Shown: one piece after another, positions 54,346 through 62,425 of the stretch
Layout: each line of letters starts with the position of its first letter
Position numbering within the stretch: position 1 is the first letter of the stretch
NCBI RefSeq assembly: GCF_040207875.1
Contig: NZ_CP157942.1
Location: forward strand, 1,488,001 to 1,552,000
Source: Wolbachia endosymbiont of Armadillidium arcangelii
GTDB lineage: Bacteria > Pseudomonadota > Alphaproteobacteria > Rickettsiales > Anaplasmataceae
Length of the DNA: 64,000 nucleotides
Direction of reading: 5' to 3'
The notes under the pieces: generated by a model
What the model was told of the DNA's origin: nothing
Databases searched by the model: none
The model's input: the letters and a program-made list of their open reading frames with translations, nothing else
Translations under genes and position numbers: made by a program

Positions 54346-55691
54346 CAATGGCGTTAACTTAAGAGAATACATTAGCAAATTCTCCTAAAGATATGATGTC
54401 GTTTAGGCTTATCTGCTTTAGTGCGGCTATACAATCTTCCCGGTCGGATCTTAACTTTAGCGCGTATACTTAAAAAGGTCTTGAAAGTTTTTTGGTGCAA
54501 CAAGCACTTGATAAAGTTTCTGCCTCATCACACCAAATAAAACTGAAAAATTTAAACGATACTCAGCAATTTGATCTGGGTTCCAAGGCCCTTGTGCATC
54601 ACACATATGAATATTGCACATTTGCCCAAAATTCTTGTCTCTAAATTTATCCCAGAAAAATTCTCTATCCTACTTTGAGTCGTTTATAGCACTCCTCTAT
54701 GCGCCACCTTAATAGATAAGCTCTACTGATATCTTCCAAAGTCTCGATCAAAAACTCTGTTTCTCCATTGGCTAATGTCAGCACTATAACTCTTACTTTT
54801 TGTCCTTTCATTTTATTTTTTAGATTTTCATTTTCTAATATAAAATCAAAATCTAATTCGCCCATAGCTTACTATAATTTCTTTTTTGCAAGCGAAAAAT
54901 AAAGTTTACTTTCAAATCATAATGCTGCTGAATGAATTTTACTGAACACGATAATAGATAAATAATTTGATTTAACAAACGCATTTTAGTAATAACTTCG
55001 GGTAATTGCTCTTTTGCCAGTGTTTGCTCACCTACATTCTAAGCGGCAAGACGAGCACTGCAAATCAGTGAAGTATAGCCCTTCTTATAATAGTCCGAGC
55101 GTGGGTAAAAACGTCTTTATAGCTATTGTAAGCCAGGAGGCCAGCAGTGTGTTATTATGATCTGTTCGGATTATTGTGAAAAGAGCTATACATAAATCAA
55201 CAAACAAATTGCCAATGGTGCCTGTTGTTCCATTTGGTTTAAACTCGGATATGATTTCTTCGGAGTTGGGTAATCTCATCCATCTACTGCAATAAGTCTA
55301 TAACCTCTCCAAATTCAGGTTCATCCTGATAGGCTGTTCGGATGCTTAAATTCTTGAAATATATCTTGCTTTAGAGAAAGCTTGCTTTGAAGGTACATGT
55401 CAACGGCTCCATAAGTTCACATTCTATTCCCAAACTTTTTTTAACTAACTATAGAAAATACTGTCGAAAAAGGAAGTTTTCTTGTTCGTGTAAAACTCAA
55501 TACAATGGATTTTCTGAAAAGTTTTCGAGTATATTGCATTTTTTATTTGTAAGATAAGGTTTTTTCCTTTTTGCATGTCTCACCTAAAAAAGACACATTT
55601 TAAACTTTTTTATTGAAATAAAATAGAAACAAAAGCCCTGTCTCTTGTAGTATTTTACTCCTTAATATCTCCCCTTAAGTTGACGCCATTG
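54346..55691 (-). mobile_element. Decayed IS4-type element with inverted ends
   Basis: Ends CAATGGCGTTAACTTAAG (54346-54363) and CTTAAGTTGACGCCATTG (55674-55691) form an 18-bp inverted repeat with one mismatch. The flanks carry CTGAACAGA at 54337-54345 and 55693-55701, a likely 9-10-bp target duplication, which fits the IS4 family. The transposase inside is broken. Confidence 0.8.
54480..55330 (-). pseudogene. IS4-family transposase remnant
   Basis: The first catalytic Asp region reads YRLIAVDG, then a stop, then MRLPNSEEIISEFKPNGTTG in the next frame. Near 54665-54865 the YREK-region motif appears as RVIVLTLANGETEFLIETLE followed by AYLLRWRIEECYKRLKVG. Stops and deletions separate these blocks. 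Confidence 0.8.
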
Positions 55692-55801
55692 ACTGAACAG
55701 ATACCTTCTCACAAGTATGTAAACGTCTATTTTTTAAGGCAGTTTCTACAATAAGTTTAAATAACTAACACTAAAGGGCAGACTTATTTAGTCCACCCCT
55801 T

Positions 55802-56458
55802 TTATACTTGGTTGTTTAATAATTTTTCTGGCTCTTCGTGTTTAACTTCTAGTGATTTAAAAATTGATCTTGGCAAAAGTCTAATGATTAGTTCTTTAGC
55901 ATCATTTTCTTCAGCGCCTAAACCTAACGTTTTTAACTTTTCTTTATCTTTATGTATTAATTCATACTCACCTTTATCATTTTTTCTTCCTACTGAATTT
56001 ATCCTTAATAATACATCATTGTTATCCATTTCCTTACCTGCAGCAGTAATGTAGTAACTGTGATTTTCGAAGTTAAAATCTATACGATACTCATCGGAGA
56101 TAACACTGCCATCTTGATTCTTATTTTTTGTGTGTGTTTTGATATACTCGAAATCTTCATCTTTTACTTTCGCAAATAGATCTCCTTTATTACTTCTAAT
56201 AACAATGCTCGGAGCTTTAGGCTCAGATATTTCATTGTTTTTGATGATGGGATATATTGCTAAACCAACCAGTGTAACAGCAGCAACAAATGCGAAAATA
56301 CTCATTCCAAGTAGTATAGCTGTAAAAACTGTAATTGGCTCTAGAATCGAAAGCAAATACGGTGTTGAAAATACTACTGCTACGCCTATAACATATACAG
56401 AAGTAAATGCTGCAAGTGCAATGTTTGTTTTGTGACGGTGGTTTTTAAAAATTGACAT
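55802..56458 (-). CDS. Hypothetical membrane protein, 218 aa
   Basis: Two closely spaced membrane helices (about residues 12-35 and 38-70) are followed by a soluble, charged domain (about 78-218) with beta-rich character (DLFAKVKDEDFEYIKTHTKN, YRIDFNFENHSYYITAAGKE). An AGAGGT ribosome site lies at the correct distance before the ATG at 56458. I do not recognise a family. It sits between the IS4 relic and dut on the same strand as dut, with 79 bp between. Confidence 0.7.
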   Translation of the reverse strand: MSIFKNHRHKTNIALAAFTSVYVIGVAVVFSTPYLLSILEPITVFTAILLGMSIFAFVAAVTLVGLAIYPIIKNNEISEPKAPSIVIRSNKGDLFAKVKDEDFEYIKTHTKNKNQDGSVISDEYRIDFNFENHSYYITAAGKEMDNNDVLLRINSVGRKNDKGEYELIHKDKEKLKTLGLGAEENDAKELIIRLLPRSIFKSLEVKHEEPEKLLNNQV

Positions 56459-56537
56459 AATTACCTCTTAAAATAAATTAATAATATATTAATATAGTAT
56501 ATGAAAAAATTATTATTGTCAACTTATAAACAATAAA

Positions 56538-56999
56538 TTATCTACCACTTGAGCCAAAGCCTCCTTCATTGCGGTCAGTTTCTTCTGCATAGAATTCTTC
56601 TGTGTTGTTCCAAATTACCTGAGGTACAGGAGTGATAAGGATTTGTGCGATTCTATCTCCTCTTTTTATCTCATATGACTGATTACTTAGATTAATTAGG
56701 CAAACTTTAATCTCACCTCGATAATCAGAGTCTATAGTGCCCGGAGAATTTAAAACAGTGATTCCATGTTTTGCAGCAAGTCCAGAACGTGGGCGGACTT
56801 GTCCCTCAAAACCGTTTGGTATTGCAATCACAATTCCAGTTGGAATAAGTAATCTTTCAAGTGGATTTAAAATAATAGTATTGTCCAATGCAGCATAAAG
56901 ATCCATGCCAGCACTCTGCGTGGTTATATAACAGGGAAGAGGCAGGCTTTCGCCATGTGATAACTTTTTTATTTCTACTTTAATTTTATCTCTTTGCAT
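56538..56999 (-). CDS. dut: dUTP pyrophosphatase
   Basis: Hydrolyses dUTP to dUMP, keeping uracil out of DNA and feeding dTMP synthesis. All five trimeric dUTPase motifs are present in 153 residues: AGMDLYAAL, PRSGLAAKHG, PGTIDSDYRGEIKVCLIN, RGDRIAQILI and the C-terminal RNEGGFGSSGR that closes over the active site. The ATG at 56999 is standard. Gene context gives no further information. Confidence 0.97.
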   Translation of the reverse strand: MQRDKIKVEIKKLSHGESLPLPCYITTQSAGMDLYAALDNTIILNPLERLLIPTGIVIAIPNGFEGQVRPRSGLAAKHGITVLNSPGTIDSDYRGEIKVCLINLSNQSYEIKRGDRIAQILITPVPQVIWNNTEEFYAEETDRNEGGFGSSGR

Positions 57000-57039
57000 T
57001 TTTATTCACCAGTTATGAAAATTTAATTGTAGCATGTAA

Positions 57040-57343
57040 ATTATACCTGCAAAAGATAAGAAAACTACTTGACAAATGTTGCCAACTTTCCTTATTATGA
57101 CATTGAGGGTATTTATGACTCAAAACTTGTTTTTGACCTGCAGGCTCAATAACAAAAATTCAGTAAAAAACTTAGGGTACTTATTGGCGGATTACATAAA
57201 ATTATAGCGGCTTTTTTTATTTTTTCTACATTCAGCCAAAACGCGCTTGTTAGCACATTATCAGTTTAAATTATTAAACTCACTATTAGGGGATTCTTTT
57301 GCCTTTTTTTTTGCTTGGTAAATTTCTTAACATTTGTGGCTAA
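57040..57343. ncRNA. Duplicated intergenic element, copy B; candidate small RNA
   Basis: The second copy of the element at 11940-12252. Sequence shared with copy A runs from the promoter through TTACATAAAATTATAGCGGC, TTTTTCTACATTCAGCCAAA and GTAAATTTCTTAA. It differs by a 14-base insertion (ACCTGCAGGCTC region) and by loss of the AAATAAGCG segment. No conserved reading frame is found. A T-rich stretch (CTTTTTTTATTTTTTC) follows the AGCGGC block and could be a termination point. Confidence 0.45.
57069..57098 (+). promoter_or_regulatory. Sigma70-type promoter in element copy B
   Basis: -35 TTGACA (57069-57074) and -10 TATTAT (57093-57098) with an 18-base spacer, against 17 in copy A. The two hexamers are unchanged between copies although the spacer has diverged. 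Confidence 0.6.
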
Positions 57344-57379
57344 AACAGACCGAAATGGTGGCGTGTGAAGCTGGTTCAC

Positions 57380-57560
57380 TTTATGACGATGTCATCCCAG
57401 TGCCTAGAATACTTGGATCCAGTTGAGCTATTTCAACAAAAATACTGCATTTGAGATGAACGTTTATTCTTACCAGACTTATTTACAAGTATAACAATTA
57501 AAGTCTGGATCCCAGACTGGGATGACACCAAAGGGGCTACTTGAATTCACGCTATAAAGT
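57380..57560. repeat. Palindromic repeats before the GTA-like cluster
   Basis: GATGTCATCCCAGTGCCTAG and TGGATCCCAGACTGGGATGA flank a spacer of about 90 bases. The rest of the 57000-57661 gap holds the candidate RNA element and AT-rich sequence with no gene. Confidence 0.75.
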
Positions 57561-57676
57561 GAACCGATTTGGGCTTCACTATGCTGCAATTGTTTTAAGT
57601 ATCGTAGTACAAATTTTTTACTTCGGTAATTTTTTTATTGTCATTATAATCATAAGAATAGTTGAGGTTGATTAAT

Positions 57677-57970
57677 ATGAAAACTTTTACGAAAAACTTT
57701 AAAGCTAAGGAAAAAAAGCTAGAAGAGTTCAATGAGGAAGTTGAAGATATAGCAGCTGTAGCTCAAGATAAGTTTGCGCATGAACTTGAAAATATTGCAT
57801 ATGAAAGTGTGCAGAAATTTCGCAGTCTGCTTGCTAAAGAGATAAACTCCACTTTCAATAACATTCATTCTCAGAATATCAATCTACTAAAATCCGGCTT
57901 AGTAAACTTGATCAATAAAAAGGGAGAAACAGCTTTTGTACGTTCTCTTCTCAATATATTCATACGATAG
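57677..57970 (+). CDS. Small helical protein, 97 aa, beside GTA-like genes
   Basis: Mostly charged and helical (KAKEKKLEEFNEEVEDIAAV, FAHELENIAYESVQKFRSLL), probably coiled coil. The ATG at 57677 follows GAGGTTG at a suitable distance; a TTG at 57662 would add five residues. I do not recognise it. Its position immediately upstream of the connector gene suggests it belongs to the GTA remnant, but no RcGTA counterpart is obvious. Confidence 0.55.
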   Translation: MKTFTKNFKAKEKKLEEFNEEVEDIAAVAQDKFAHELENIAYESVQKFRSLLAKEINSTFNNIHSQNINLLKSGLVNLINKKGETAFVRSLLNIFIR

Positions 57971-58074
57971 AGTTGCTGCTGCAATTTAGTATTGAGTTAT
58001 AACTAAAATAAGTCAGATTTTTTTCACAGATAAGTCTTACTTATTTTAGCTATATATAGAAAAGGAGGGTTGTT

Positions 58075-58605
58075 ATGTCAACAAGACAAAAGTATCCAAT
58101 CATAAATGTACAGCGTAAATCTAAGCCTAAATCTTTTCCAGTTACTTTAGAAGAGGTTAAATCTTTTTTACGCATTGAAAATGATCAAGATGATAAGTTG
58201 ATTTCAAGTTTTATTTTTATGGCAACTGATTATGCTCAGTGGCATATGGAAAAGTCACTGGTAAAGCAAACGTGGCAAGTTTCATATGAAGGTTATATAC
58301 CTCGTAGAATCTATTTAAGCTATGGTCCTGTGAACAAAATAATATTGGCTACTGATAAAAATCGAAAACTTAGTTATTATTTTAGTGATGTAGGGAGCTA
58401 TATTGAATTTTTCAATTATTTGAGCATAATAAGGGCTGATGTTGTATACGAAGCTGGTTATGACAGCGTTCCTGAACAAATAAAGCTGGGTATTATGCAG
58501 CATGTTTCTGCTCTTTATAAAAATCGTGAATCAGAAGTAAGTAGCAATTTGTCTGAAGTAAAGAAGGTATATTCTCCGTTTCGCGAACCAAAGGTTGTTT
58601 TGTAA
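58075..58605 (+). CDS. GTA/phage head-tail connector (orfg6-like, phiE125 gp8 family)
   Basis: 176 residues resembling the head-tail connector family of phages and gene transfer agents. The N-terminal VTLEEVKSFLRIENDQDDKL followed by ISSFIFMATDYAQWHMEKSL is the classic connector opening (VTLxEaKxhLRvd...DDxlI..li.aA...ve..), followed by a beta-rich region and an ending with PEQIKLGIMQHVSALYKNRE. In Rhodobacter GTA this is orfg6. A perfect AAGGAGG site precedes the ATG. It is followed by a palindromic repeat rather than by orfg7. Confidence 0.8.
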   Translation: MSTRQKYPIINVQRKSKPKSFPVTLEEVKSFLRIENDQDDKLISSFIFMATDYAQWHMEKSLVKQTWQVSYEGYIPRRIYLSYGPVNKIILATDKNRKLSYYFSDVGSYIEFFNYLSIIRADVVYEAGYDSVPEQIKLGIMQHVSALYKNRESEVSSNLSEVKKVYSPFREPKVVL

Positions 58606-58614
58606 CTCCTGTTT

Positions 58615-58870
58615 GTCATTCAATAGCATATACAACAGATGGTGTCATCCCAGTGCCCAGACACTGGGATCCATTTTTCCATCATCAGAAATGTTGTATT
58701 TTAACATTACTTTTATACTCGCAAATTTTCCTAGATCCCAGTGTCAAGCACTGGGATGACAAGAAAGGGCTACTGGAATGACATCATTATAAAGTGAACC
58801 AGTGTCTGGGCATGGGATGACATCTTCTTGACAGATAATGTTCGTACAGTAAGCACTGGGATGACACCAT
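58615..58870. repeat. Composite palindromic element within GTA-like cluster
   Basis: Arms GTCATCCCAGTGCCCAGACA and GATCCCAGTGTCAAGCACTG flank the AT-rich spacer shared with 47110-47190. A further arm with GACAGATAATGTTCGTACAG follows. The block sits between the connector and tail-terminator genes. Confidence 0.85.
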
Positions 58871-58914
58871 CTGTCGTACCTACAAATTGCAATCTTCGTA
58901 ACCGTATCTGTGAG

Positions 58915-59316
58915 ATGGAAAAAATTCAAATTATAAATGAGTTGTATAATAGTATTTATGCAGCATTAAAAGCAAACTCTGATTTAAAGAAATACATTAC
59001 TAACATTTATGATTACCTACCTAAGCAGGTTACTATTCCTTATCTGAGATTGCGAATAGTAAATTATATTAATCTGCATATGCTATCTAACTTTGCTACA
59101 AAAGTAAGATTTTCATGCGACATATATACTTATCATATAAACAGCATGCTTGCTGCTATAAAGCATGTTAGCTTGGTGGTAAAGAGCATTAGTAGTGAGA
59201 CCATTTTGGAAAGTAATTGTGCTATGAATCAGTATGATGAAGCTTTACATTCAACAATTAATTTTGATATTTTAATACAAGGAGGTAGCAATGAGCAAAT
59301 TACAGCTGAAAATTAA
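58915..59316 (+). CDS. GTA tail terminator (orfg8-like, DUF3168)
   Basis: 133 residues matching the DUF3168 tail-terminator pattern: helix ELYNSIYAALKANSDLKKYI, then IYDYLPKQVTIPYLRLRIVN, a helix INSMLAAIKHVSLVVKSI, and a final strand with TINFDILIQGG. I start at ATG 58915. The open frame extends back to 58828, but those 29 codons are translated from the palindromic repeat. Its end overlaps the next gene by 26 bases. In Rhodobacter GTA, orfg8 and orfg9 are adjacent, as here. Confidence 0.8.
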   Translation: MEKIQIINELYNSIYAALKANSDLKKYITNIYDYLPKQVTIPYLRLRIVNYINLHMLSNFATKVRFSCDIYTYHINSMLAAIKHVSLVVKSISSETILESNCAMNQYDEALHSTINFDILIQGGSNEQITAEN

Positions 59317-59680
59317 AGGTCATGACAGTAATTTCGTCGTGCTGAATAATATACGAAATCTAAGGTTTACTTTGCGTAATAACAAAGAAGAGATGAAAGA
59401 TATTTCCTCTTTTGGCTGGAGAAAAGTGCTTGATTGTGCTGGAAGTAGACAGATTACAATAAAAATTAATGGCATTTTAAACTCTGCAATGGCTGATGAA
59501 TTATTGCGTAATTCTGCAATATTAAACTCTAATAATGATTATGAAATTAGCTTTAGTGCTAAGGAGAAGATAAGGCTTAGGTGTTCAGTTGAACTGTATG
59601 AGAGATATTACGACCCTGCCACTTTTGATAGCTTCACTGTAGTTTTAGCTAGTGCTGAAGTTGTAAACACTTTTCATTAA
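59291..59680 (+). CDS. GTA major tail protein (orfg9-like, TP901-1 family)
   Basis: 129 residues with the pattern of TP901-1-type major tail proteins: DISSFGWRKVLDCAGSRQIT followed by IKINGIL corresponds to the family's grWRElLagaGvrsvsisGsG block, and the C terminus has a tail-tube beta sandwich (SVELYERYYDPATFDSFTVV, then LASAE). A perfect AAGGAGGT site lies inside the end of orfg8. If expressed, it would form the tail tube. It is somewhat shorter than the RcGTA protein. Confidence 0.78.
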   Translation: MSKLQLKIKGHDSNFVVLNNIRNLRFTLRNNKEEMKDISSFGWRKVLDCAGSRQITIKINGILNSAMADELLRNSAILNSNNDYEISFSAKEKIRLRCSVELYERYYDPATFDSFTVVLASAEVVNTFH

Positions 59681-59744
59681 TGTTAATTTAATTTTTTCAT
59701 ATACAATAGTGATTGGTGAAGATTTTAACTGAATTAAAAAAATT

Positions 59745-60479
59745 ATGAATGATGAAGATCTTTTCGAGGAAGACGATGCTAATATTGAAGAGAATAGCGA
59801 TGACAGAAGAGAAAGGAATTTGAAGAATGAAAATCAGCTCGAAGAGCAGTGCAAAGAATATTTAAAACCTTTTGAGGATATTTTAAGTCAAATTGATGAA
59901 GGAATCGATAATTTAGATAGTTACGAAAGGACTATGCAAGTAAAGCGAAGTATAGATAGGCTCATAGAAACCTTATATAGTCAGGCAGCATCTGAGGATA
60001 TTGATGTAGAACTTGAAACCACAAAGCACACTCGCGATAAATCAGAATCCAAGAAAAGAGTTCTGGAAAAGAGAAAGAAACAACTGATGGAAGAGGTTTT
60101 AAGCGTTCAACAACAAAAGGAGTTAATGAATAATAGGCAAAAACATGAAGCAGCAAGTGATGGAGATGTTCAGAAGGCAAAAGCACGAATGAAGTCTTCA
60201 ATTAGGGGAGTGCTATTTTCAGTTATTGCTCATAGAATGGATCCAAGAAGAAGAGTAGGGGAAACTGCTGACGATAACGAAAAGCAAGCTCGTATATATG
60301 GCAGGGAAGCAGTTGGTGGAGTTTTAGGTGGATTGTTGAAGGCATTTTTAACCGTAATTGCTACTGTTGTGCGCGAAATTGCTAAACCACTTCAACATAT
60401 GAACACACAAGAGACGTCTTTTGCAAAGCAAGTTGAAGAAAGCAGAAACCCAGATTCACAAAAAGGTCGATCTATGTAG
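59745..60479 (+). CDS. Acidic coiled-coil protein, 244 aa, after GTA-like genes
   Basis: I do not recognise a family. The first 35 residues are very acidic (NDEDLFEEDDANIEENSDD). The middle is long charged helix (about 30-150). A hydrophobic, Gly-rich stretch (AVGGVLGGLLKAFLTVIATV, about 188-210) could insert in a membrane, and the tail is polar. A weak ribosome site precedes the ATG. It lies 64 bp after the major tail gene on the same strand. It may be a host gene rather than part of the GTA set. Confidence 0.55.
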   Translation: MNDEDLFEEDDANIEENSDDRRERNLKNENQLEEQCKEYLKPFEDILSQIDEGIDNLDSYERTMQVKRSIDRLIETLYSQAASEDIDVELETTKHTRDKSESKKRVLEKRKKQLMEEVLSVQQQKELMNNRQKHEAASDGDVQKAKARMKSSIRGVLFSVIAHRMDPRRRVGETADDNEKQARIYGREAVGGVLGGLLKAFLTVIATVVREIAKPLQHMNTQETSFAKQVEESRNPDSQKGRSM

Positions 60480-60510
60480 GTTATCGATAAAAGCATGATT
60501 TCAAAAAAAG

Positions 60511-60528
60511 CATACGCGTCAAGTTAAG
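60511..60528. repeat. Solitary copy of an IS end
   Basis: CATACGCGTCAAGTTAAG matches the ends of the 204-bp element at 23033-23236 with one change. No partner end was found within the next kilobase. Confidence 0.6.
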
Positions 60529-60609
60529 AGATTGTGAGCGAATTCAGGGAAGTTAAGGTAGATACTCTAGTTTTTCTGTACTTATCTTTTAATGAAAATC
60601 GTGACCAAG

Positions 60610-61015
60610 TTATGTTTAAGAGCTGATTCCAGATTTTAGGGCTGTCCTTTCTAGCAATATCCATAGCCAGACTCTACACAGGTTCTTTTGTCGCTATAAC
60701 CCTTGCAAATTGAGCTCGCTTTTCCTCATTTCTTTCTTTGTATCCGTAGGTCTTGTGAATCCTATATTTTTAAGTGCTCGATTGTCTACTAATATTGCCC
60801 CAGCATCTCTGACTGAGTTTTGCCACCTTACAAATGCATTCCAGTCGGTAATTTTTCCACTCTTCCAGGCTTTTTTGACTGAAAATCTCCCGTTTTCTCA
60901 CGTCTTTTCTTCCACTCATATAAAGTTGTTTTTCCGATCTTAAATCTCTTGGCAACTCCTTCATCCAACGCTTCCATTACCTTTTTCCTTAAGTCATAAC
61001 TATATGCTACTTACC
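60610..61015 (-). pseudogene. IS630-family transposase remnant
   Basis: Minus-strand fragments fit the N-terminal part of IS630 transposases: EGVAKRFKIGKTTLYEWKKR, then KKPGRVEKLP, then a DWNAF-like segment and KNIGFTR. Frameshifts and stops separate them, and the catalytic DDE region is missing. The 60480-61268 gap contains this relic, the solitary IS end, and a hairpin; no intact gene is seen. Confidence 0.7.
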
Positions 61016-61156
61016 TTCACTACTATAAATCCATATCTTACTCTTTTTCGACTATTATGAGTAGGGCTATACAATTTAGAGCTGGCAAAATGAGTTTCGA
61101 AAGAAGTTCAATGTTGTTTTGTCGTTTAATCTGCACAGATTGAAGATAATAAAATA

Positions 61157-61199
61157 CATAGCTGGCAGAGTTTGTTAGTAGCTCCGTCTCCCAGCTATG
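61157..61199. repeat. Inverted repeat before pdxJ
   Basis: CATAGCTGG (61157-61165) and CCAGCTATG (61191-61199) form a 9-bp perfect stem with a loop of 25 bases. Outer sequences (GTCGTTTAAT, and ATTAAACAATGAC further on) extend the symmetry to about 61125-61213 with gaps. No U-run follows, so a terminator is unlikely. Confidence 0.55.
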
Positions 61200-61268
61200 G
61201 CATTAAACAATGACTATGCAGAAGACCTAATGATACGTATAATCTATAAATAATTTTTGAGATGAATT

Positions 61269-61976
61269 GTGAAATTAGGTGTTAATATCGATCACGTTGC
61301 AACACTTCGCAACGCGCGTGGCACTTTTTATCCAGATCCGCTAAAAGCAGCAACAATAGCTATTGATGCTGGAGCAGATTTTATCACCGTGCACTTAAGA
61401 GAGGATAGAAGGCATATTAGAGATGAAGACGTATTTACCCTAAAAAAAACTATAAGCACCGAGCTAAATCTTGAAATCGCAGCCACGGAAGAAATGCTCA
61501 AAATAGCAAAAAAAGTAAAACCCTATTCGATTTGTATAGTACCAGAAAAAAGAGAAGAACTAACAACTGAAGGTGGCCTAGATATCTTTAACATATATAG
61601 CAAACTTTCTAGTATAATAGAGGAAATGCATAGCTCTGACATAAAAGTTTCACTGTTTATCGATCCAAATATTGATCAACTAAAATATCTTGAAAAGTTA
61701 AAGATGAAACCTGATATAATAGAAATTCATACAGGAAATTACTGCAATAATCCATCAGAGAAAAAGCTACAGTTAATTATCAATGCTACAGAATACATTA
61801 ACAAGCTAGGAATAGAATGCCACGCAGGACACGGCATAACTTATAAACACGCTAAAAGAATAAAAGAAATACCTCACATCTCAGCTCTTAATATAGGCCA
61901 TTCTTTAATCAGTGAGGCTATATTTTATGGCTTACACAGTGTAATCAAAAGGATGAAAATGACAATATCTAAATAG
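61269..61976 (+). CDS. pdxJ: Pyridoxine 5'-phosphate synthase
   Basis: Last step of the DXP-dependent vitamin B6 pathway: condenses 3-amino-2-oxopropyl phosphate with DXP. 235 residues begin KLGVNIDHVATLRNARGTFY, with the catalytic His/Glu in ITVHLREDRRHIRDEDV, IAATEEM and CHAGHGITYKH, and a C-terminal LNIGHSLISEAIFYGL. The start is GTG at 61269. Its 3' end overlaps the convergent HU-like gene by 8 bases. Confidence 0.96.
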   Translation: MKLGVNIDHVATLRNARGTFYPDPLKAATIAIDAGADFITVHLREDRRHIRDEDVFTLKKTISTELNLEIAATEEMLKIAKKVKPYSICIVPEKREELTTEGGLDIFNIYSKLSSIIEEMHSSDIKVSLFIDPNIDQLKYLEKLKMKPDIIEIHTGNYCNNPSEKKLQLIINATEYINKLGIECHAGHGITYKHAKRIKEIPHISALNIGHSLISEAIFYGLHSVIKRMKMTISK

Positions 61977-62280
61977 CAGGTACTTTTTTCTTGTGCCTTA
62001 CAATACTTAAAAAAGTTTTGCTTGGTTTAAATTTTATCCTTGTTTTTTCAGGAACAGTCATAATCTTCCCATTTTGAGGATTACGGCATTGTCTCTCCTG
62101 ACTTATAACAGTAGAGAGTGTACCTATTCCATGTAGACGTATTTCACCTTTACAGTTTATCTCATTCTTGATTATTCCCATGAACGTGTCATACAACTTA
62201 TTCGAATCAGATTGTGTTATACATATACCCTGATTAGCACAACCTTCTTTTAGTTGTTTTGTTATATCTTCTTTACTCAT
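61969..62280 (-). CDS. HU/IHF-family DNA-binding protein
   Basis: 103 residues with HU-type organisation: helices DITKQLKEGCANQGICITQS and KLYDTFMGIIKNEIN, then EIRLHGIGTLSTVISQERQC and RNPQNGKIMTVPEKTRIKFK, where the RNPQ/T beta-arm motif is present. The two Cys residues and the extra helix-1 loop set it apart from ordinary HU. It is distinct from the IHF-like protein at 10248-10547. It overlaps pdxJ at the 3' ends, so the two transcripts are complementary there. Confidence 0.85.
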   Translation of the reverse strand: MSKEDITKQLKEGCANQGICITQSDSNKLYDTFMGIIKNEINCKGEIRLHGIGTLSTVISQERQCRNPQNGKIMTVPEKTRIKFKPSKTFLSIVRHKKKVPAI

Positions 62281-62425
62281 AAACTACCTTAATATTGAAA
62301 AATCACATAAACAGCATATTATGCTAATATCAATAGTCAACTAAATTTATTACAAAAATAGAAGACATCATAAACTTTACACAAATATTTGTACAATATT
62401 TACAAAAAACACCACTATAAAATCA

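Noticed and set aside
58828..58914. Longer start for the orfg8-like gene, adding 29 residues
   Set aside because: These codons are translated from the palindromic repeat, and the DUF3168-like domain begins after the ATG at 58915.
57677..60479. Prophage WO fragment
   Set aside because: The recognisable genes fit GTA-type connector, DUF3168 and TP901-1 patterns; no WO baseplate, terminase, integrase or ankyrin-tail genes are nearby.
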